Source: Symbiodinium natans
Lineage: Eukaryota; Sar; Dinophyceae; Suessiales; Symbiodiniaceae
Assembly: GCA_905221605.1 (NCBI GenBank)
Contig: CAJNDS010000322.1
Coordinates: 62,001 to 126,000, forward strand
DNA: 64,000 nt
Reading direction: 5' to 3'
The notes beneath the pieces were generated by a model. It saw only the letters and a list, made by a program, of their open reading frames with translations, made no database searches and was not told the origin of the DNA. The position numbers were made by a program, and so were the translations under genes. Below are positions 34,160 to 45,800 of the stretch, one piece after another (positions within the stretch are counted from its first letter, which is position 1; every line of letters starts with the position of its first letter).

Positions 34160-36760
34160 TGTAAATGTGGCACCGAAGTGATTTAGTTCAGCTGGCAGAT
34201 TCCTACGACGTGCAGACGAGGACACATGTTAACGCACTTCAAATAACAAAGCTCGGTGGCGACGACACCAACCCCTTAAGCGCAGGCTCCTTGAAGCCCC
34301 AATCAGGCCTAGCAGTTTCACCCACACGGCCCGGATTCCTGAACCCAATAATGCTGGTCCATCAAAAACCAAACTTGGAATTAACGCAACAGTCCCGGAA
34401 GTTGATTCATCTTCATTCTAGCCCCCCTCAAAAAGAAACCCAGAGCCGCGGGACAAAAACAAGTGGGGCAGCGGGCTCCTGCCAAAAAAGCGGGCCTCTA
34501 CTTGTAGGAAGTTCCGGTCGGAAACGAAAAAAGGAAACCGGACACCCCGACCCCAAATCCCTAAAGCCGAGAAACCCAGAAGCCCTAGAAACCCTAAAGA
34601 CGTTGTATAGGATTATAGCCCTCTAACGCGTAAGCAACCACAAGGGCCTGTAGGACCCCCCCAACGGAGCTGCGGGGTCTACTGAAAATGGTGTTCCTTC
34701 ATACTCCCTCAGCTTGCTTCACTAAGATGCACATAAGTTTAGCTTAGGGCTAAGGGTTTAGGGCTTGGGGCTTAAGGCCTAGGGCTTAAGCTTCGGGCTT
34801 GTTTGGGGCAAAACGGTGCTCCAAGGAGCAGATTGCCGCTCAACGGCAGTGCGCCCCCCCCCCATTCTACCCAAACAATAAACCCTACACCAGGGTTCAG
34901 GGTTCAGGGTTTCGTGTTTAGCGACTTCCGCTGAAATCGTCGGACTCTCCCAACCAAGTGTGATTTTAATTATATGAGGCAGCGATTGGCTTAGGGCTGA
35001 CAGTACCCGATGCTTTCTGCACACATCTGCTAAGCTAAACATGCTTTGGGGAATTTCGTTTGTTTGCACATGCACATGTCTTTGGCCTCTGGCCCGAAAA
35101 TCTCATGCACAGATCCTTTGGCACAAAAAAAACATGGGCGCGCTTTTTGCGGCAGCAATCACTTAAGGGTCCAGGGTAGAGGCCCATGGTACGGACCCTT
35201 GACTCAGGGATTAAGGGTTTCGGGGCTTATGGGGCGGACAACACCCTGAACCCCAAATCCTGGGGCGGCCCTCCAAGCTGGTGGCGTAGAGGTTGTAGTT
35301 GCTCCAGAAGTCACCGTGATGCCAGTGGATCCGCCTTGCATAGCTGTTTGGGGCTTGGGGCGTTGGGGGGCTCGAAGGGTTCAGGGTGCAGGACCTTAAG
35401 GTTCTTACAAGAAATCTCTCATTAAGGGGGCGGCCATATGTCAGGGTCCGTTGGCAAGGTCCGCTTCTGTTCTCCGACGAAGCGCCCTCCCCACCCAAAC
35501 CCTGAACCTTAACCCGAAATCCCTAAATCCAGCTTTCTCCCCTCCGAAACCCTAAACAACCCTAAACCCCCTCTCCCTCTCCCCAAAGAAGTCTTGGCGC
35601 ACTTCAGGTTGGACCAGGTCTCCGTGACCAGAACAAGCAGCTGAAGCGCCAGGTACCTCAAGACAGCTATAATACTTGGCTGCACTTGGGAGGGTAGCTA
35701 TAGATTTATTTTTAGCTGCCTTATTAAGAAACTTGCGACCTTAGGATTGTCGGATTCAAGGTTTAGGGCTTTGGGGGCTTCAGGCCTTTGCAGAGGCTCG
35801 GGATTTCGGACACAGGGTTCAGGCTCAAGGGTTCGGGGTCTATGGGGCGTGTGTCTATGTCGACGCGCACGGCGCCGAGGCGGAAGCACGATTTCCAACG
35901 CCGCAAAGACTGAAAAAACAAACCGTAGTCTGGCCACACGCAACGAACCCATCCAACGGCCCAAAACGCAGGAATCCACGCGCCAGCCACGTTCTCAAAA
36001 CGCGGAGCGCTGCAAAGCCTCAAGAAGTGCACGGGACCTAGGCGGAGAGCACGGTACCCACCCGTAAAGACCAGAAAATGAGCACGGAAGCTACGCGAGA
36101 GATGGCGAGGGTGCCATGAAGCCAGAAGCATGCAATGCACTTGACGATGTTTCAAGGCCCCAAGCTATCGGTGTCTACACCCGCGCTGTGGAAGAAATGC
36201 GAGTTTCGTCCACCGCTCGAGAAATAACGTCCGCCTATCGCGTACACCGCTCGCGCAAATCAATCTAAGACCCTTTCGCTCTTAACGTTACAGCCCCCTA
36301 AACCCCTAGCGTTTGTTGGCACACTCTTGAGGAGGAAAAACCCTGCTCGAGACTTCAAGTAAATGTGTCTAAGTCTATGAATACCCTAAACCCTGAGTGC
36401 TACAAATCCCAGACTATGAAGTAAAAGTACCCCAAACCCACACCTCCTCCTTTTCAAGCAACAAGTTATAAATATTAAAAAAGCCACACCTTCAAAAACC
36501 TCTCCGCCACACCTTTCTAGAATAAAACTCCCCTGCCTGCTATTTCTCGTACTTTCAAGCACAGAGTGGCTTCGCCACATCTGTATCAACCAAAAAAACA
36601 AAGCATGCGCAACACCTTCAAGCCAAAGGTGTGGCGCACACCTTGCAAACAATAACTCTGCGTGGCGAACCCTCAGCTCTAATCTCAGCCCTGTGAAGCC
36701 GCAAGGCCCTAACCCTCTGAACTGAGGGAGGTTTCCCTAAGCCCTCAGCCCTAAACCCTA
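34160..36760. other. Long unique stretch, no gene established
   Basis: Open frames at 34165-34626 (+), 35747-36067 (+) and 36386-36652 (-) have no recognised motif. An imperfect inverted repeat of GCCACACCTT (36483) and AAGGTGTGGC (36626) lies 150 bp apart. Only a few telomere-like units occur. Confidence 0.4.
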
Positions 36761-36867
36761 CACCCTAAACCCGAAACCCTAAACCCGAAACCCTAAACCC
36801 GAAACCCGATACCCGAAGCCCTAAACCCGAAACCCCGAAACCCTAAAGCCTAAACCCTCGAACCTCC

Positions 36868-39800
36868 TCAGACCGACAGGGAAGGGCACGCGCGCTGCCA
36901 CTTGCCTGCGCCCAAAGGACAACAGGGTTTAGGGCTTGGGGGTCTGGGGGTTCGGGGCCTAGGGTGTAGGGTTTAGGGTTAGGGTTTGGGGTTTGAGGTT
37001 TGGGGTTTAGGGTTTAGGGTGTAGGGTTGTTTAGGGTTTAGGGTGCAGGGTTTAGGGTCTAGGGTTTAGGGTTTGGGGCTTAGGGTGTCGAGGCCTAATC
37101 CCTAGACCCTCAATAGCTCACGAAGGACCCCGAGAGCACCCTCAAGCCCTAAACCCTAAACCCAAAACCCTCAACCCAAAACCCTAAACCCTGAACCCTG
37201 AACCCTACACCCTAAACCCCAACACCCTAAACCCCACGCCTAGCCGGTCTTGCTGTTCCTCCAGCTTCCGCGTGGTGTCGATCACCTGGAGCAGGTCAAG
37301 GCTTGGAGACGAGGGCCCTCAACCCCTAAACCCTAAACCCTAAACCCTAAACCCTAGACCCTAGACCCTAAACCCTAAACCCTAAACCCTAGACCTTAAC
37401 TGTTTGGGGCATAAAGTTTAGGGCTTGGGCTTTCAGGGCTTGGGGTGGAAGCTTTTGCGACCTGAAGGGGGAGCACTTCGGATGGCTAGTGTTTAGGGAT
37501 TATTAAGTTTAGGGTTTAGGGTTTAGGGTTTAGGGCTTAGGGTTTAGGGTTTAGGGTTTAGGGTGGGTAGAAGGGTAGAAGGGTCGAAGGGTCGAAGGGT
37601 AGAAGAGGATCCCAGTTCGCGCGTTCCCCCGTATACTATCAGTCCTTAATGGGGATTATAGTACCCCCTACTATACTCCCTATCAAGGACAGTTAGTATA
37701 AGGCGGGAACATCCCAGCCCTCAACCCTAAAGCCTAAAATCTGAACCCTAAACCCTAAACCCCTAAACCCTAAATCAAAATACCTTACAGTCCGCCTGCT
37801 GGAGGAAGGCGCAGGTCCAGCACGAGAGCCACATGATGATGTAGGGCCTCGAAGACTAGGGGGGGGGGGGGGGGGGGTGGGTTTTAGGGTTTAGGGTTTC
37901 GGGTTTAGGGTTTAGGGTTTACGGGTTTAGGGCCCTCAAACAAAAGGGGGGGGGGGGGGGGGGGGGGGCAGAGAGGTGATTGCACAGGGTCGGCGGGGTT
38001 CATGGGTTCGTCGGGGAGTTCCGCGGCGTCTCGCATTCGGAGTCGAGGGCTCCGGGTTTGCGAGGGAGCCCCCTCTTCGAAGCAGACATGGCCCATCGCC
38101 GGGCTCATGGCCTAGAAGGACATGTTGAAACACCATCTCACGTGCATGAATCACAAGGCTTCCGGATTGAGGGTTCATGGGGTTTGGGGTTTAGGGTTTA
38201 GGGTTTAGGGTTTAGGGTTTAGGGTTTAGGGTTTAGGGTTTAGGGTTTAGGGTTTAGGGTTTAGGTTTAGGGTTTAGGGTTTGGAGTTTGGGGTTTTGGG
38301 GTTTGGGGTTTAGGGGTTTAGGGGTTTCGGGGTTTCGGGGTTTGGGGTTAGTAATACTTGGGGTTGGAACTCCAAGGCTCAGACGTTGGGTGAACTTGTG
38401 GGGTGCCGCGAGCTCCCATCCCAGAGCTTGATCCCCTAGAATCGAAACCCTCGACCTCAACTAGGGTTTGTTCAGGGTTCAGGGTAACCCCAAACCCTAA
38501 ACCCTAAACCCTAAACCCGAAACCCTAAACGCTAAACCCTAAACCCGAAACCGTTTCGAGGCTTTCGGGGAGAGGCACTTAGTCCCCGAGCTTCTCCACG
38601 ATGGAGAACCGGCGGCACATCCTTGGGGGCCATTTTGGCTATAGGGTAGAGGGTTTAGGGTACAGGGTTTAGGGTATAGGGTTTAGGGTTTAGGGTATAG
38701 GGTTTAGGGTTTAGGGTTCAGGGTTGCTACGTCGGGCAGGCAGGCTCTACCGCCAGGTGCAGAAATCCAAAACCCCAAATTTGGAGTTAACAGGTTTAGG
38801 GATTTCAGGGTTAGGGTTTAGGGTTTAGGGTGTAGGGTTCGGGATTAGGGATTATGGATTAGGGATTTCAGGGTTAGGGTTTAGGGTTTAGGGTTTTGGG
38901 TTTAGGGTTTAGGGGTTTAGGAGTTTAGGGGTTTAGGGGTTTAGGGGTTTAGGGGTTTAGGGGCTTAGGGGCTTAGGGGTTTAGGGGTTTAGGGGTTTAG
39001 GGGTTTAGGGGTTTAGGGGTTTAGGGGTTTAGGGGTTTAGGGGTTTAGGGGTTTAGGGGTTTAGGGGTTTAGGGGTTTAGGTTTAGGGTTTAGAATTAGG
39101 GTTTATAGCTTTTAGGGTTTAGGCTTTACGGTTTAGGGCTTAGGGTTTAGGGATTTGGGATTTAGGGCTTGGCATTTCGGGTCTTAAGGGTCTTGAGGGT
39201 CTTGAGAGTTCTTATAACCCCTATATATACTTTTTTCTAGTCCCTGTATACCTTAGAAGCCCGTAAATTACCCCCAAAGAACCCCTAGGATCCCTAAAAA
39301 AGGGTCCCTCCCGTATAATCCCTTGAGGGCTCTGCGTTTGGGGGTTCATGGGTACTTAATTCCCCAATGATACTTAGAGGACTTAGGGGGCTATAAGTGC
39401 CCCGAAACCCTAGACTCGAAACTCTCAACTCGAAACCCTAAACCCTAAACCCTAATAATTGGGGTTAGAAGTACCCTGAACCTCCAAGTGGGGGGAGCTC
39501 AGACGCAAAGACGTGCCCTCGCGCCGTGCTCTGAGGGGCGTGGCTCCAGCTGGACCATGTCCCAAATCTCGAAGAAGTTCCTCCAACTGGAGGGGTTGAG
39601 GGGCTTAGGGTTTAGGGTTCAGGGTTTTAGGGTTTTAGGGTTTTAGGGTTTAGGGTTTAGGGTTTAGGGTTTAGGGTTTAGGGTTGAGGGTTTAGGGTTT
39701 TAGGGTTTTAGGGTTTTAGGGTTATGAGGGTTAGGAGGGTTTAGAGGTTAAGGGTTTGGGGTTTCGGGCTTAGGGTGCCTTGGCATCAAAGAGCGCGCAC

Positions 39801-42800
39801 ATGGTATAGAGCGGCACCTGTAGTCCTCAACTCTCAACCCTCAACCCTCATGGCCTTCGGGCAGCAGGGTCTCAGGGCTTCAGGGGTATCAATACCACTC
39901 CGGGTTACCAAAGATCGCGAGGGGGAGGAGGGCTGCTATGGGGTTTGCAGCGCCTGTAGGGACTACCGAGTTTGTAGGGCTTGCGGGGTTGCAGGGTTTG
40001 GGAGGTTGAGGGGCCGAACTTGGATTCTTGGCGCCCGTCGAACTACGCCCTGGCTGTGCGAAGCTGCTGGTGCATTGCCTTCGTGGTTCCACCGGCCCAG
40101 ATGGGTTTAGGGTTTAGGGCTTGCAAGTGCAAGCCGCCCTCGCGACAGCGCTCTAAAACGAAGGTGGCAGGCAGCAATGGGCAGTCCTCGAAACTATGGC
40201 CCCTATTGCAGTACGGAGTCTTCTATCCAGCGTACCCGAACCCAGGCCCTCAATTCAAGAACCACCCAACTGCAGGAAGAGGTGCTGGACAGGGTATGGC
40301 ATCTGAGTGGCCTTGCCATGTTGGCTGTTCTGCCAACTCAGAGCACGCGTGGTGCGAGTTACAAGGTGGGCAGATTCGCTTAGTCAAGTGTTTCGTGACG
40401 AGATAAACCCTAAAACCCGTAAACCCTAAAACCCTAAAACCCTAAAACCCTAAAACCCAAAAACCCTAAAACCCTGAAACCCTAAAACCCTGAAACCCTA
40501 AACCCTAAACCCTAAACCCTAAACCTCAACTGCCCACCTGGAATCGTCCTGTACACTTGTCTTGGATCCCTTCAGGCAGCTTCGAGCCCTGCATCTTTAT
40601 CCGGGCGCCCTTCTGGGGTCACCGGAGATGGCCCGCTCGGCTGGAAGGGGTGCAGAAGCCTCGGATGTGCGGAGTTGCAGCGGAGGAGTCGGATGATTGG
40701 GTGCAGGGGTTTGGGTGTTTAGCAGTCAGATCTCAGCAACCCAAACTCCGGTAAGGCCCTCAAAGCGACACAGGAAGCTGCTCTGACCTACGGCTCAAGG
40801 AGAGGTCCTCTCTTACCAATCACGGCCCTCCCCCCATCCTGTTCGGCTGCATGCTCTTGAAGAGGACAACCTGCACAAAGCCTCAATATTTCAAGAGCAA
40901 AGCTTGGGACACTCCCCCTTCTGCCAACAGCCCTGAATAGGGATCATAGTACACCCTGGGCCCTACTCGGATCCCTCTTAAGGGACTGTTCGTATAAGCG
41001 GGGAACATCCCAAAGTCAGGCCTTTTGTCTCAACAAACCAAGGCTGGGCTTCCCCCCACAGGCTTCGCCCCAGGAAGAGTTGGCCGAATACAGGGGGCCT
41101 AATTAGCAGAGGGGTTTTGGGGGGCTAGTACAGCATACTTACAAAGGGACCCTAAGGTTTTTGGGGGGGTTGCTAGAGTAGAACTCTAAAGGAACCCTAC
41201 GTAAGGGAATCATGTAGGTTCTATTAGTACTTATTCCGACCCCTATATTATATTATCTCTCACAAACAGGGGTTTCGGGTTCAGGGTTTAGGGTTTAGGG
41301 TTTAGGGTTTAGGGTTTAGGGTTTAGGGTTTAGGGTTTAGGGTTTAGGGTTTAGGGTTTAGGGTTTAGGGTTTAGGGTTTAGGGTTAGCTGTCATCCCTT
41401 GGAGGTTGCCACCAAGAACAACAATGACACAGGGACCTGGGGGCTTAGGGACCAGACCCCCCAAATAGTACAGTAGGATTCCCGTGTTTTTTTGTAGGGA
41501 CCCCCAACAAAGCAACCCCCCAAATTTCGGAAACCCCCACCCTAAACCCTAAACCCTAAACCCTACACCCTAAACCCTAAAACCCTAAACCCTATACCCT
41601 CAAAACAAACGTAAAGTCCTAAGGAGACCAGCGACAGCAGCAGCGCAAGGGCGAGGATGGCACCCGGCTCCAGCACCCGCGTGGCGGCAAATCGAACTTT
41701 GGGCCCCTTGTGCCTGGGTTTAGGGTTTAGGGTTTAGGGTTTAGGGTTTAGGGTTTAGGGTTAGGGTTTAGGGTTTAGGGTTTAGGGTTTAGGGTTTAGG
41801 GGTTTGGGGTTTGGGGTTTATAGAAATTGTATAGGGTTTGTGTCCGGGGTTTTGACCGAGTTTTGACCGGTTTTTTCTTTTGCTTTTGAAAAAATTGCGA
41901 TGGTTTTCCGGGCTTGGCGGTTGGGGCTGGGGGGGCTGGGGCTGCTGGGCTGTGGCTGGCTGTGGCTCTGGGGGGGGTAGGGCTGGGGGGCTGGGGCTGG
42001 GGCTGGGTGGCTGGGCTGGGGCTGGGGGCTGGGGGCTGGGGGCTGGGGGCTGGGGGCTGGGGCTGGGGCTGGGTGTGGGGCTGGGGCTGGGGCTGGGGCT
42101 GGGGCTGGGGCTGGGGCTGGGGCTGGGGCTGGGGGCTGGGCTGGGTGGGGCTGGGGCTGGGGCTGGGTTGGGGCTGGGGCTGGGGCTGAACCTGGGGCTG
42201 GGGCTGGGGCTGGGGGTGATTGCACGAGCTCCTCATTCTGAAACACCTACAATTTCTATTTATCCTGGCCTTTGAGGGTTTAGGTTTTAGGGTTTAGGGT
42301 TTAGGGTTTCGGGTTTGGGGTTTGGGGTTTGGGGTTTGGGGAAGAGCAAAAACATCGCGAGTGCAGCTCCCGAGCTGTGGGCGTCCAATTTTCTTGTTGG
42401 GCACCCTTTGAAGGAGATCTGTAGGAACCCCGAGAGGGGACCCCTGATTCAGAGAACTTCCCGTGAAACACTAAACCCTAAACCCTAAACCCTAAACCCT
42501 AACCCCTAAACCCTGAACCCCAAACCCCAAACCCTAAACCCCAAACCCTTCCGGGGATTCTACAGCAAACAGGACAAAGGTACGAGGACTGGCCACCGAG
42601 CTGGACGCCCTCCTCCAGGAGCTCTGAGAAGGTCCTCGGAGGGCCCCCCCTTGTTAGGGTGTCGGGTTTAGGGTTTAGGGTTTCGGGTTTAGGGTTTCGG
42701 GTTTAGGGTTTAGGGTTTCGGGTTTAGGGTTTAGGGGTTAGGGTTTAGGGTTTAGGGTTTAGGGTTTAGGGTTTAGGGTTTAGGGTTTAGGGTTTAGGTG

Positions 42801-45800
42801 AGAATAGCTTCCCTGAATATGACCCTCTTGTTAAAACCCCGCTGACAAAATCGTTCTTGAAGACGACCCGCTTACAACCTTCCGAAGAATAAGCCTAAAT
42901 AATGATGCTCCTAAAACCCTCTGAAAAAGACTGCCTACTGCCTAAGGGTGATCCTTATAAGCCTAAACCCTAAACCCTAAACCCTAAACCCTAAACCCTA
43001 AACCCTAAACCCTAAACCCTAAAGATGAACCTTATAAGCCCAATAGAACTGAACCATACAAAAATGTGTCCAATGCCTTCCGAGGGTCCAGAGGGTGACG
43101 CAGATGTTGGCGACCTCTTGACTTTCAAGGGCTTAGGGTTTCGGTTTTAGGGTTTAGGGTTTAGGGTTTAGGGTTTAGGGTTTAGGGTTTAGGGTTTAGG
43201 GTTTAGGGTTTAGGGTTTAGGGTTTAGGGTTTAGGGTTTAGGGTTTAGGGTTTAGGGTTTAGGGTTTAGGGTTCACGTTTTAGGGCTTAGGTTTTAGGGT
43301 TTAGGGTTTAGCCTTCAGCCCCATCGTTACGCCGCACTTGACGGCATGCGGGAAGTCCTGCAAATACCAGCCCAAAACCCTTTCGGGCCCCAAAAGTACC
43401 CTTTCGGGCACTCAAAAGTCCGGAAGGGGGGGGGGGGGGAAGGGAAGGGGGGAGGGGGGGGGGGGGGGAGGGTGGGGGGAAGGGGAGGGGGGGGGAGGGG
43501 GGGTGGGAACGTCCATCGTTGGTGGATCATGCCCGTCAACATCCATCTTTTGCGCAGGCCCTGAACCCTTCACCCTAAGCCCTCAACCCTTACCACTAAA
43601 CTGGTCCGACACATACTCAAAATTGATAAAAAGCGCCCGCCCGTTGAGGAATCTGTGCTGTTTCTTCCTGGCTCCCATGAATCTAAGACCTAGGTTTTGT
43701 GCGTTTCAACTGATTTGTGTGATCCGGATTGCTTAGGGTTTGGGGTTTTGGGGTTAGGTGTTTTCAGGGTTGTACTGTTGACTCATACCTCTGTGCAAGT
43801 TCGCGTTTGTCGCAGAACGCGAACCTGGAAAATGACGCTTTCCTAGCCTGCGTAAGTGCCGAAAGTACTGTAAATGCCGAGTAAAACGCAACTTTTGCTA
43901 CTCTTCTGCGCGGCAAGACGTCCGGGCGAAACGGGGTTTAGGGTTTAGGGTTTCGGGTTCAGGGTTTAGGGCTTAGGGCTGGGACCCCCCCGCCCCTCCC
44001 AATGTCTTTCCGAGAAGAGAGGCCCCGGGTCTACTTGTCTTAGGAGGGGTGAAAGTGTGACTTAAGACGGCGCAGCCTTCAACAGGAAGTAGATCCCCTA
44101 AACCCTAAACCCTAAACCCTAAACCCTAAACCCTAAGCCTTCAGCAGGAAGTAGATGGACAGCAGCACGTACCAGGATACCTGCGGAGGCTAAGTGAGGA
44201 TACAGGCTTAGGGCTTAGGAAGGTTTAGGAGGGTGCCCTAAAACTATACAGGCATCCATAAGTAGATAGAGTTTTTGAGATCTCCACCAAAAAGAACACC
44301 ATTTCCCAAAGCGATAGATAGAATGAATATATAGCCCGCTAGAAGACTAGAAGAGTGGAGGCTTCACCGGTGAAACGCCCCTGTCGATACTGTCTATCGA
44401 ACCTGCCGAGCCCGACGAAGGACTGTGGAAGGCTCTGGAGGCCGCTATTTAAAGGACAAAGGCAGGCCAAGAGACGAGGCCCCAAGAAGCCACCCTAAGA
44501 AGACGCGAGGGCCAAGAGGACGTCAAGAGGCCCGCAGGAGGCCCTCAAACAGGCGCCCAAAAGCTGTCCTAAACATGATCTCGCAAATATTCTATGTCTG
44601 GGTTCCCCAAAAGCGTGGGAAGACCTTAAATCCCCGACAAAAAACAAATGCTATCTATACAAGGATGACCATAAACCCTAAACCCTAAACCCTACGGCGT
44701 ATGAGAAAGACACCCCCGCACCCTACCTGGGAAGCTCTTTTGACTTAGTAAGTCTACTTAGCATCCCCTAGATCCCCAGAACCTTGCTAACCCTACCTGC
44801 TCACCAAAGTACGACCCTCAAGACAGGAGACCTTTGACCCTGCTTGGGGGTTCATGGTACCTATTAACCAAGTCTAACTGTACTTATAGCTGGACTTATG
44901 ACTTATGACCATATCAATTAGGTCCCTTCAGGGGGCTTATAGGTGGGTTCTAAGTACAGATATTATTGGGTAATGAGTGCCATGAACCTCCAAGTAGACC
45001 CTAAACCCTGAGCCCTCAAAAAAGAATTCGAAGGTACCCGCTGTGGTCTTCCGTCTTCGGGGCCTCTAGGGGCTCTACCTAGAGTCAGGTTTCAGGGGTT
45101 TCAGGGTTCCGGGTTCAGGGTTCAGGGTTCAGGGTTTAGGGTTTAGGGTGTAGGGTTTAGGGTTTAGGGGTTTCAGGGCTTCTGGTTCAGAGGCTTCAGG
45201 GCTCCCGGACTGGGGAAGGCTCTCAACCCACACTGGCGCCTTGCGACAGGTGCCAACCGAAGTCGGCCGCAAAGCCGCCAGCAGAAACGCCACGAACAAG
45301 AAGTAGCCAACCTGCAAGGCTTGTGGGCCCTCAAAATGGGGGGTTTAGGGTTTAGGGTTTGGGGTATGGGGTTTGGGGTTTGGGGTTTAGGGTTTAGGGT
45401 TTAGGGTTTAGGGTTTGGGGTTTAGGGTTTGGGGTTTAGGGTTTAGAGTTTAGGCTTTAGGGGTTCAAAAACCTACAAGTCAGCCGGGGTAGCTTCATGG
45501 ACCCTGAATATGGTCCCTAACCTCCTTTCACGGGTCCTGATGTATGGGCCCTTGGGTTGTAGAGGGTATATAAGGGACACCCTTCTAACGGCCCATACTC
45601 AGGGGACCATGCAACTACCCCTAGATCAACGGGGGCTTCCGAACTTGGGGGTTACTTATTGGGGTCCTTATTGTAAAGAAATCCTACTATTTTGGGGTCC
45701 ATATTAGTTTTTCGTAAGCCCCCATACTTTGGAGGTTCATGGACAGTTAGAAGCAGTGTTCTATGCACACTACCCATGAACCTCCAAGTAGGGATTCGGA

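Larger units (their letters stand above)
32640..34160. other. Mostly unique DNA
   Basis: Contains the exon-like island 32735-32806 and short minus-strand frames at 33399-33710 and 33179-33379 with no recognised product. It has few telomere-like units. No further gene is resolved. Confidence 0.4.

Noticed and set aside
34170-34250. TTAGTTCAGCTGGCAGA resembling a tRNA D-arm
   Set aside because: No matching B box, T-arm or acceptor stem follows.
38626-38641. GCCATTTTGGCT resembling the dinoflagellate spliced-leader core
   Set aside because: The 12-nt match is not followed by the leader's CAAG end, the motif is nearly self-complementary, and the minus strand here is the acceptor region of a gene M exon.
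41796-42275. PQ/PA-repeat protein on the minus strand or GLGLG protein on the plus strand
   Set aside because: They translate the GGGGCT minisatellite, which lies in an inferred intron; both strands are equally open.
42340-42660. Plus-strand frames (SKNIASAAPELWASNF and VRGLATELDALLQEL) as exons
   Set aside because: Attractive, but gene M exons 43114-43077 and 41713-41629 join in phase across them, and the minus strand is open there too. Left as unresolved.
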